DNA of 64,000 nucleotides, taken from the NCBI GenBank assembly GCA_032719365.1, contig CM064867.1, positions 58,468,601-58,532,600 on the forward strand, given 5' to 3'. This DNA is from Prinsepia uniflora. Its lineage: Eukaryota > Streptophyta > Magnoliopsida > Rosales > Rosaceae. Under the pieces are notes generated by a model. That model made no database searches. It had not been told where the DNA came from and was given only the letters and a program-made list of their open reading frames with translations. The translations under genes were made by a program, and so were the position numbers. Below, one piece after another: positions 34,991 through 45,304 of the stretch (position 1 is the first letter of the stretch; each line of letters starts with the position of its first letter).

Positions 34991-37182
34991 TGTAATGGCT
35001 CAAAAATTTGGAAAAAAGTAATTTCAGGAATTTAAAAACAAAATTGAAGATTTTACCCTTATGGTCAAAATTTGACTTTTTGTTCCGGATACTTTTTGAA
35101 CTTTTCGTAAGATCGTTATGTAGGTCTTAAAATCTTGAATCCATAGGTAGGTGGCATGCCAAAATCTGAGATCGAATAAATTTGTTAAAAGGTCTAAATT
35201 GATTAGTGGTATTTTAGTAATTTGGCATAGGGGTAATTTGGTAATTTCACATGAAAAGATATTTTGTAGATTGCATGGGATGGTAACAAGTGTACTCCTT
35301 ATCAACTATATGTGTGTGCACCGACTCTGTGTGTGAGTGTGTGCATGCATGTGTATTTTATATGTGTGTGTGTGTGTGAGATGTGTTACTGAGAAGGAAA
35401 ATGGAAAGGAGGGAAGAAGTAGAGGAAGCGAGAACAAGAAATGAAGAAGAGAGAAGAAGGAGAAGAAAAGAAAGAAAGAGGAAGAGAGAAAGGAAAGGAG
35501 AAAACGAAAGGAAGGGAGGAGGAAACTCGAAAAACCATAAAATTAAAAAACCGTAAACCAATCCCTTGAATCATTTGAAGCTTCCAAACTTGTAATAAAG
35601 GTTTCCATGCTCTTAATTGAGCTCTTGGGATGGATTTGAGTCAGAAATATTGAAGCTTTGGACGTGTGAAAGCTTGGTACACGAAGTTTGAAGTAGGCCG
35701 AAACTTTCGAGCCTTTTTCTAGAAACTCTAGGAACTTTCTTCAATTTCTGGGTTTATATTTGACTTCGGTTGAGTAGATGAATTTCCATATAAAGTTTTT
35801 CCAATTTGGTTAAGAAATGAATACATTATGAAGGTTTGAAGTTTAGGCCAAAAATGGAGTTTTTGGGCGACGGTCGACGACAGAGAATGGCGACTCAGAT
35901 CACCAACTACGGCGACCTATTTAAGGTCAGGTGATGATGTGGTGCTGATGTGGCCTGACACATGTCGGGCCTCGTGGCAGCTGAGGTGACGCAACACGTG
36001 TTTGTGGCGTTCAGGTGCATGGTATGGGGGCCACTTCCGGTGGCTCGTGGCGGCACAAGTGGCCTTCCCACGAGCTATGCCATTCCTTGTTTTTAAGCTC
36101 TCGACGATACGGATCTAATGGTGCCAGTTTCAGGTCAATCAGACATCATGTATCAGTGTTTCTAGGCTTCCGAAGTGACGATACTTAGGTTTAGGACGTG
36201 TTCATTAACCTTGAATTTTTGGGGATTTGACTATGGGTTTATGTGTAATGTTAATGACCTCCAGTTATTTTTTTGACAGGAGATACCGCTCTAAGAACCT
36301 TAGAGGAGTGCTCAGATCAAAATTTAGCTACTTGGGTAGTGTGTGAGTGGGCTTTTCTTTACTATATTGCATGATTTATATTGCAATGGTTTAATTATGA
36401 TTTCGAAAGGATTATTTGATGATTTTTCTGAATTTATCTATTGATTTCTTGATACATGTTTTATGGAGTTTTATGGAATTGGTATTTTAGGCTTAGGCCA
36501 GGGTTTTGATGCTTTTTTACTCGATTTTGAGTCAAGGATTGTGCTAAATTTGTATGGTTTGTGAGTTTCATGACCATGGTAAATGAGTTTGTATGCATTT
36601 TTTATTCGTCCTGTAGAGGCCAAGTTACTGAGGTTGATTTCTTAATATTGATTATTTGGTTGATTGGTATTGGATTGAATGGTCTGATTTACGAATATTG
36701 ATTGGTCGTTTTGTGTTATTGATATTGCATTGGTATTGATTTTGGTTTGACTTACTGATATGTGTCTAGATGATTTTATATGATTTGATGAACATGGATT
36801 TTGGAAAATGTGGGCCTTGGGTTGTCTAAGGGTGTTTTATGATTGTTGTGGCCCCACGGTCTCTAGTTTATTTTTATTTGAAATTCGTTTTCTTTGGTTT
36901 TACTCTATGCATGCATGTTTTACAAGATGGATGGTGAATGTTGTTCTTTCTAGATAAACATATTTTTTTTAAATGTTTATCATTATCCACTCACACTTTT
37001 CATGTTTTCGATGAACCTCCAAGTCGTTGCACAAAAATTGAGGCAAATGAATGAACAGCAAGGTAGTACGAATAACCATTGTTTGACAAGAAATGGGGGT
37101 AGTTTTGATATTTTGGGATTGTTGTCTGACGAGAGTAGGGCGATGCTTGATTATCATTGTGTTTTAGGAGTAGGTTCTGTCA
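34991..37182 (+). repeat. 5' LTR of the outer element
   Basis: 2192 bp. It contains a (TG)n run near 35362, a purine-rich GAGAAGAAGG-type tract (35395-35525), a TTTTTTTGACAG acceptor-like site ending 36279, a GTGAGTGGGC block (near 36342) and ATCCACTCAC (near 36985). No dyad array as long as those in elements A and B is seen. Confidence 0.85.
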
Positions 37183-37185
37183 ACT

Positions 37186-37197
37186 TGGTATCAGAGC
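37186..37197 (+). other. Primer binding site of the outer element
   Basis: Exact TGGTATCAGAGC, complementary to the 3' end of initiator-Met tRNA, three bases after the 5' LTR. Confidence 0.9.
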
Positions 37198-37693
37198 AAG
37201 GTTAGTGCTGAATTGTGTTTGCCAATGTCATGCCTTTGAAATGCGAGCCCCAAGCATGACCTAGTAATAAAACGAGTATATGAGCCCACTCTAAACTTAG
37301 GCTAGAATGGACCCTGGATTATTGGGTTGGATAATGGATTCTACACTCCAGTATATGAAGCATTGTGTGGGTCTGGATAATGTGTGAGCCTAGACGCTAA
37401 AGTTGCAGCTTGTAGAGGCAACTCGAACCCGGATCAAATAAAGGAGCGAAATCCTTGGTAGGGCTATTTCTATTTGGGTAACTAGGCATTCCGGTGTTAA
37501 CATGGATTATGAAATATAGAATTGAGACTCGAACAAAGTCAAGACTTTGGATTAGGATTCGGAAGGAGTCGATATTGGGAATTAAGGCTCGGGAGGAGCC
37601 AGAAGGGGTTCAGGTAGGAACCAGCGATATTATTGCGACCATTAAATTCAGTTGTTAGACAGACATATTTGAATTTCGATGATGAAATTTTTT
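37198..37693 (+). other. Short non-coding interior of the outer element
   Basis: About 0.5 kb with no coding frame of note. It includes GGCTCGGGAGGAGCC-type dyads (near 37585-37601), then GAATTTCGATGATGAAATTTT before the polypurine tract. Confidence 0.75.
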
Positions 37694-37706
37694 AAAGAGG
37701 GTACAT
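37694..37706 (+). other. Polypurine tract of the outer element
   Basis: AAAGAGGGTACAT lies just before the 3' LTR start, where TGTAATGG has become TTTAATGG. Confidence 0.7.
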
Positions 37707-37885
37707 TTTAATGGCCAGAAAATTCAAAAAAAGTCATCTAAAAAAAGAATTGACAATTTTGCCCTTATGGTCAAAAGGTTACGTTTGGTTCCGGATACTT
37801 AATGTACTTTTTGTGAAGACCATTATGTAGATCTTGGAATCTTAAATCTATAGACAGGTGGTATGCTGGAATCGGAGATCGAATA
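37707..37885 (+). repeat. 3' LTR of the outer element, left part
   Basis: Aligns with 34991-35180. It is cut at GAATA (37881-37885), the target site of element B. Confidence 0.85.
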
Positions 37886-38062
37886 TGTAACGACCCGTCC
37901 CGGAATTCGGGATTAGATTACGGACTAATCATGATTAGCAGGGGTAATCAGTGATTAGTTGGGCGAACTCGGACGAACGGTGCAAAATGACCGTTTTGCC
38001 CCTGGTCGTGGGCGAAACGTTGACTTTTAGTTCGGACGGTCAAATGGACTTTGACCAATGAC

Positions 38063-38086
38063 CGTGACGTAGTTTGGGACGTCACG
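38063..38086. promoter_or_regulatory. GTGACGT/ACGTCAC dyad in LTR
   Basis: CGTGACGT and ACGTCACG form perfect 8-bp arms around an 8-base spacer. It recurs near 44809-44832, 45441-45464 and 54450-54474, and on the other strand near 60105. TGACG is the core bound by TGA-type bZIP factors, so a stress-responsive enhancer role is possible (inference). Confidence 0.55.
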
Positions 38087-40666
38087 AGTTAATAGACAGG
38101 CGGCATGTTCGATTCCGACGTTCGTGGTGGAAGTTATGACGTTCGGAAGTCCAGGGGCATTTCCGTAATTTTGGCGAAATAAGGGAAAATGTTGAATTTT
38201 TGATTGGGAGGTCCGATGGCCGAGGACCAAGGACCGTTAGGGAGGTCTCGATGCCCTGAGTCTGTGGACAGGCGGCACACATCAATCGGAGTCCGGATGA
38301 CCGAGTTACGGGCCTAGTTGCGTGAGGGGCATTTTGGTAATTTTCTGCACAAGGGCAGAAATGTAATTTCACAGGGTATTGTTTGAACGGTTACTGTTGA
38401 ATCCGTATTTGGGAATCACGATCAGTGTACGGGTGAATTGTTTATGCTTGATATTGGAACGGATTATGGGCTAAAGTGTATTCAACTGATAATGGGTGTG
38501 TAAGTGGGAGGCATTGGCTGCAGGAGGAGCGTGCACGGGCATGGCTGGTGTCTCTGGTGCGGGTTGGAACAGAGGACTGTTCCCCACACTCGATCAGCCG
38601 TCCCAAGGCCAAAACTGAGTGTTTTGTAAGCGGGAAGAGAGTTAAGGGGATGAGAGGAGTATTCTGAGATGGAGAGAGGAAGAAAATGAGAGGAAATCGG
38701 TGAATGAGTGCTCTGAAATCCCGAGCGGGTACTGGGTGAAATTCAAATTCGAACTTCCGATTTTAGGCCAGCCCATGACTAATTGAAGATTGATTGAGCT
38801 TCCTGGAACCTTCACAAGTCGATCCAGACCAAATGGGGCCATTTTCGAGGCTCCTGGAGCCGTGCACAGACGTGGTGGATGGCCGGAAAATCCAAGCTTG
38901 GAGTCGTGATGATTGAGGTTAGTTCTCGTGAAATTATCTGTGTAATCATCCTTATAATGAGCATACGGAGCTTCCCAACTGATTAATTGAGAGAAACTGA
39001 GACTGTGGAATGAATGGGAACTTTGGACCCGACTAGGACCCGTATTCGATTGTGCTGGCTTTAGGCCATGTCGATGTGAATGAGTAAAACAGAACTTAAA
39101 TTAGGTCCATTACTATGCTATCTGAGAGTTTAATGGAAGGAATTAAGTGGATATTCGCAGGGATTGAACCGGGTTGTCACGCGGGTTGCAGGACCCGTTT
39201 GCAGAGGAAACGGGCGAGGAGGACGACTGTTCACCGTTACTGTAGCTGGCGCGTGGGTTTCACGCGCAGCCACTCACGGCGGCGCGTGACGGCGCGTGGG
39301 CACAAATTTCGAGGTAGGTCAACACGAATTTTGTCCTATACATTATAACGAACATTTTAGCGTTGGTTCCGTGTCATTCGGATCTCGTTCGGATGTTGTT
39401 TGGGATGTCCGAAGGTTTTAAGTCGGGTTTAAAAATGCTTACAAATTAGGGAAAAATTACGGGACTTGAATAGGATGTTATTGGGGAGGTTAGTAACCCT
39501 CTAATGTGATATGAACAGGTTCGGGAGACCCGGTGTTAGGGACGAGGTCCGGGGAGGCCGGTGGCACGCGTATCGAGGCGCTTGATTAAACTGGCTGTGA
39601 GTGGACATTTAGTTTTATAAATTCTATGCATGCATAACTGTTTCATGATTTTTATAATTGTGATTATATGATTTATTTTGGATGTCGGTGAATTTATATG
39701 ATTTCACGCATTTCGAGGTGATTTACGGGTATGCGCGTAAATCGAGATTTTCTGGATTTGTATTGATTTCCATAATTGTGGTTGGATATGATTTTATGAG
39801 ACAGTTACGGAATTGATTAAGTGAATTCGGGCCAGGGGCCCAGTTGTTTTATATATGTGATTTCGGGATGCTTTTCGGAAAACGGATCGTGAGGGATCCT
39901 GATTGATTGTGTCTTATAAAATGGTTCGGGTTTAAAGACCCGGGTGCCATTGCTGGAGCACATTTTGAGTTTAAAGACTCGGTTAACTGATGACGGGGGC
40001 GGGCCCGGAAAATTGGGTTTAAAGACCCGGATTGAGTTTAAAGACTCGTGAGTTTAAAGACTCGGTTATTGTGATACCCCCGCGGCCTATTGACTATGTT
40101 TTGAGTTTAAAGACTCGTTGATATCCCGGGAAGGCCTGTTTATGCGCATGGTTTTGAGTTTAAAGACTCGGGCGCACTTAATCCAGCAAACGTGTGTGAT
40201 TACAGTTTTCACTGGTTTTGGGCAGTGACCTGGATGAACTGGCTTTGATGAGTTTTGGGATTGAGTTCTCGTGTTTAAGATTTGTTTATGAAGTATTGTT
40301 GATTTCTGATCGTTTGAAACGTGTTGGGGCAGTGGCCCGATTTATGAGACTTGATGAACTGGAGTTATGATGGGTTTCCGGATTTGATTGATGATTTCCG
40401 GGCTAAGGCCCTAATGGTTATTTCTAATAAATGTTTGATTACCGGTTTTTGATGCATGCATACGTTTTTACTGAGGGGCATAGTTGTCTTATAAAATGTT
40501 TTTAACGAACTTGTTTATTTTCGTCCACTCACAGCTTTTGGTTTTTCATGCCCTTCAGGTTGATCTCGGATGCGACTGCAGCAGGGGACCGGGACATCGC
40601 ATGCCTCCTCCATCGATCTTTGTGCACTCTGGCTGCCGTAGGGGTAATGGCGTCGAATTATCCTTT

Positions 40667-40687
40667 GTCTGACACTTCGTGTCAGAC
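40667..40687 (+). promoter_or_regulatory. Conserved LTR-terminal hairpin, element B
   Basis: Arms GTCTGACAC and GTGTCAGAC around loop TTC, 53 bp before the LTR end. It is repeated identically near the end of the 3' LTR (about 50388-50408). Confidence 0.7.
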
Positions 40688-40743
40688 GGGAGCACGTCAC
40701 ATCCCGTGGTAATCCCGGGGGATTGGGATGGGTCGTGTCAGCT

Positions 40744-40755
40744 TGGTATCAGAGC
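40744..40755 (+). other. Primer binding site of element B
   Basis: Exact TGGTATCAGAGC three bases after the 5' LTR. Confidence 0.92.
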
Positions 40756-43700
40756 AGGGTTGCTCCTTTTGTGCGCGCAGGTCGAGGATGTGGTGTCCCT
40801 TGTTGGCTGCGGTTCGTCATCAACCTGATAGCTAAGGTAGTCGGATGGATGGTTGGCGGGATTGGATCCCGGTCAGTGGATAGTGTACGATTGGCCTGAT
40901 ACGCCGTGCTTTAATGCGATTCAACCCAAGCGGGGTTGTGTACGATGAACTCGTAATGTGGGACCGTAGGTTCGGTCATATGGTAATGGATTGTTGTGCT
41001 GCTGGGCACAACTGGGTCTGGGGAACCCATTTGAGTGGTAATTTTGGGAAATGCGAAACTCGGTTGAGTAATGGTCTAAAATATGGACCCTGGTAGTATT
41101 GGCTAGTGTGCAGGGTGTTGGTGCATCGAGGTTAGCCGATGACCTTCGTGGTGGAACCCACGATGAATTGATGATTGGGCTGGATTTGACGTCTATACGA
41201 TGTCGGGACCGCGGGGGTCGGTCATGTTGTGGATTTTACTGCGAAAGGCAGTTGGGTTCGGTGGAACCCTAGGGTGTGATTTTGGAATCCTAATTTATGA
41301 TTGATGGACCTGGAAAAGTGAACTTTAAATGAGAACATGTGCTGCGATGAGCGGCAAAGGTCATGGATGACCATGTGGACGACTCTAATGAGTCTAGTCA
41401 GGATTTTGGGATTCGATCCACGGGTACGGTTATGGGATAAGATGTGGAATTATGTGTTGGATCGAATAATAGTGTGAGGTGTGGATACGGATCTCGACAG
41501 CGATGACTGTTGGTCGACAGTTGTGTCGAGATGACTAGATATCGAGGGTGTTTAGTGTGGTTTTAACACTTGAGGATCAGGGAACGTTCATTATGCTGAT
41601 GTGCGGATGGTCAAATTGGGGGTACCCATAGTTGGGGGTACGAGTGTTGATACGGGATCGTTGTTCGGTATGAACGGAGATCCAGGGTATCAACTTTGCA
41701 CATCCTTGCTAGTGCGGGTGTTCGTGTGCGAGTGTGGATGTTTGGATGCCTGTGTGCTGAGGCAAGTGTTGATGATACTAGCATTGGTGATGGTGTTGGT
41801 GATTGAGATTGTGGTGAGCCACGAGATGGGATGTGACTCTGTCCTGATGGACATATGATCAGTAACTGCGACTCTGTGGTGGTTGAGTCATGGACTGGAT
41901 AGGATCTAGTGCAGGTTGTGAGGGGTTGGGATAAGGTCCCAACAGTGTCGAGACGACAAGTGATTGATGGATATAACGGTATGTTGAGACAGGAGGAATC
42001 TAGGGATGATGTTCCCTATTCCATGAGAATTGGTGGATTTAGGGAGTTGTTGTCAACTCCGAGATTGGTATGATTGGGTGTTGTTGATATCCTCAGAAAG
42101 TACAAGGAAATGACTGGAATTGGAAAAGAAGAGGAAAACCATTGGTGGTATAGATGTGAGATTTTGTGATTGTGAATCACATGGGAACTTGAGGGTTGAA
42201 TCCGTAAAGGTTGTGATGTGAGGTGAAGGCAGTAATGTATGCACGTTCAAAAAGAGTGGAGTAATTCCCGTTCGGAATCGGGATGTGTGCATAAATGGTT
42301 ATTATCGGACGTGAGGTCTGAGTATTGGATTGATTGAGGACACGTGGTTGTCTAGGTGAGTTGAGGACGTAGGAGGTCCAGTGGTTGGACTTGACATCTC
42401 ATTGGGAGTATGTCTATTCCCAACATGGTTAGAACATTGGTTTCGAGAAGAGTTGTGATTGCGGACGAGAGGAGTGCTCGTTTTCACATTGGTAATAGGT
42501 ACTTTGAAGTCATTAGGATTGACTTCTTATTTTCTGCCCTGGCAGACGCTGTTGTGGTTATCGGTATGTTGAGTGTGTATTGGTTGGTGGACCCATGTGT
42601 GGTTTGGGTCACCAGGTGGAGTTGCATAATTCGAAATTGGGTAAATGAAGTTTCTCATGTTCTGCTTGGTAGCAGGCGGTGTTGGATCACTTGGTATGGT
42701 GAGTGTTGTGAGTTGTGTTTGCACTCACATAGGATGGATGATGATTTTCTGTATTTGGATTCTCCTTGATCTTCCTGGGTGGAACGACAAGGATCGAGAC
42801 GAAGTAATTAGATGTGACCCACAATTTTGTTGTGTCCCATTGTAAATGTATGATTGTATGTGGAAATGAATGGTGAAGTGTTGTGTGGTGGACAAGGACT
42901 CATGAGGGTGTAGGACCCTACGATCGGATTCCAGGTGGATTCCTAGCCACGTGAACGTGTGTGGATCCGAGACGGATCTGGATTGTAATGGACATTGGAC
43001 ATGGTGACGATCTGGGATCGTAATGGTACCCGTCTGGTGATGTGGTGATGGAATTGAATTGTGACCGTTTGGATGAGGTTAGGTGAAGAGCTTATCGCTC
43101 TGACACATGTTTGGATACGGGAATAATTGGACTGAACTTCTTCTCGAAGTTAATCAGTACTCGAGTGTGTTGGAACGCTTACGCTTTGACTCGAGGATTT
43201 GACCTGTGAGAGTGTGGTTTTTTCCACGAGGTCTAGTTGGTCAGTTTTGAGATATGTGGATGTTGGGATTGGCTTCCTTATGGAGTCAATCGAATGGATT
43301 GAACAGGTAACCGATATGTTCGGTTTTGGCGCGTCTGGGTAGACGTGGTTGAGATTTCGGGTTTTGGAATCGGATTTCTGGGTGACGATTCATGATTCGA
43401 TTTCGGAACTTGAAACTGGATTTCTGGATTTGGGTACGGAATGATTATTCCAGATGCTAGCTTACAGAATAATGATTTTGGATTCGGATTCGGAAACGGG
43501 TTAAGGATGTGATGTTTGGGTTTGGATCCGGGATTTCTTATGAAATTGTGGATTCAAACTCGGATTTGGATTGGGACTGGATGATGAGTTGGGATGAGCG
43601 TTTTGCCTAGTCTGGGATTGGACAGGAGAACCCCAATATCGGATCATGATTGACTGTGGGCCATGCAGTGGACTTATTGGGGAATGGATGTACGTATCCT

Positions 43701-44618
43701 GCACGGTGTACGAGGGTCGGTATTGGACAGGCCGTGTGGTGCCTGGTGATAGCACATGTGAGGTACCAGTGGCGTATGGGTATACGTGCTGGTGGTAGGC
43801 TTAGTTCCGACACCATTGGATTTGGTGGTGGGTGTGAACTGGACATTGAGTATTATGCACTGGGCGGAGTTAATTTTGTTGGGTTCAGTGATTTCATGAG
43901 CAGGCGCTCTTAGCCACGGATGGCTAGTGAACCCCAGTATGGAGTTAGGCGAACACTGATTGGCTAGTATTCAATGTGTGTCAGTTACACCACCTGATTA
44001 AGTATGATGACGGTATACGCACACTCAGGATGAGTGAGTTGGTGACTGCTTCACTACGTGTGGCCTTGCGTGATGTTATCACACCGAGATGATTCCAACG
44101 TTATGGTTCGCTGAGGGAATTGACAGTTATAGACTTGAGATGGATATATGTCGCAGGATTGGGTTGCCCTGCGAGATGAGATCACGTGGTTGATCTTACG
44201 CTACTTGAGCGAGTAGCAGGATGAGGTGTTACTACCGATTGGCCGATGGTTGGTGCTTTTTTAGGGTGGTAAAGCTTAGTGGTGACCGTTTGACTGATGG
44301 TGTCAGCATGGGCTGACAGGTGTGTTTTGGTAACTCCTAGGGGGAGCAGACGTCAGATATATTAATGATGGAAAGAAACCGGCAAGCTGAAGGAGTCAGT
44401 TAAATGGTGAAATTGACAAGCAATATTCACAAGGATCAGGTGATCGACTTCACTCGCGGTGGTCGAGTGTGGTCGGTACGGTGAGAAACCGTGATGGCAC
44501 GTCTGGGTACAGACAAGTTTGATGGGTGTACGAGTGTACACAGGTGTGAGATCGAAATGTTTTCCACGAGGCGGATGTGGAATAAGGATATTTGGTAATT
44601 TCGAGGACAAAATTATTT
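40756..44618 (+). other. Non-coding interior of element B
   Basis: About 3.9 kb without a coding frame above 120 codons and without transposon protein motifs. It opens with GTCGAGGATGTGGTGTCCC, close to the same position in element A. G/T-rich on the plus strand throughout, it reads like a long non-coding spacer. Frames near 41601-41858 and 42410-42769 carry no known motif. Confidence 0.78.
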
Positions 44619-44631
44619 AAGGGGGGAAGGT
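44619..44631 (+). other. Polypurine tract of element B
   Basis: AAGGGGGGAAGGT directly precedes the 3' LTR. The upstream phrase TTTCGAGGACAAAATTATTT matches that of element A. Confidence 0.92.
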
Positions 44632-45304
44632 TGTAACGACCCGTCCCGGAATTCGGGATTAGATTACGGACTAATCATGATTAGCAGGGGTAATCAGTGA
44701 TTAGTTGGGCGAACTCGGACGAACGGTGCAAAATGACCGTTTTGCCCCTGGTCGTGGGCGAAACGTTGACTTTTAGTTCGGAGGGTCAAATGGACTTTGA
44801 CCAATGACCGTGACGTAGTTTGGGACGTCACGAGTTAATAGACAGGCGGCACGTTCGATTCCGACGTTCGTGGTGGAAGTTATGACGTTCGGAAGTCCAG
44901 GGGCATTTCTGTAATTTTGGCGAAATAAGGGAAAATGTTGACTTTTTGATCGGGAGGTCCGATGGCCGAGGACCAAGGACCGTTAGGGAGGTCTCGATGC
45001 CCTGAGTCTGTGGACAGGCGGCACGCATCAATCGGAGTCCAGATGACCGAGTTACGGGCCTAGTTGCGTGAGGGGCATTTTGGTAATTTTTTTGCACAAG
45101 GGCAGAAATGTAATTTCACAGGGTATTGTTTGAACGGTTACTGTTGCATCCATATTTGGGAATCACGATCAGTGCACGGGTGAATTGTTTATGCTTGATA
45201 TTGGAACGGATTATGGGCTAAAGTGTATTCAATTGATAATGGGTGTGTAAGTGGGAGGCATTGGCTGCAGGAGGAGCGTGCACGGGCATGGCTGGTGTCT
45301 CTGG
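44632..45304 (+). repeat. 3' LTR of element B, left part
   Basis: Aligns with the start of the 5' LTR (37886 onward) and breaks at TCTGG (45300-45304), the target site of the nested solo LTR. Confidence 0.93.

Larger units (their letters stand above)
37886..40740 (+). repeat. 5' LTR of element B
   Basis: It contains the CGTGACGT/ACGTCACG dyad (38063-38086), the GCGCGTG/CACGCGC palindrome (39249-39267), GCTGTGAGTGGAC (39594-39606) and its exact 13-bp reverse complement (40523-40535). Between these lie seven dyad units at 39928-40169, two as GGGTTTAAAGACCC and five as GAGTTTAAAGACTC. A perfect terminal hairpin is at 40667-40687. Confidence 0.93.

Noticed and set aside
35395..35525. Purine-rich tract as a polypurine tract or coding Glu/Lys-rich segment
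   Set aside because: It lies inside an LTR and recurs with many changes in the other LTR; it is a degenerate GA microsatellite.
42410..42769. 119-codon frame inside element B as possible gag
   Set aside because: No gag core or zinc knuckle; composition follows the G/T-rich non-coding interior.
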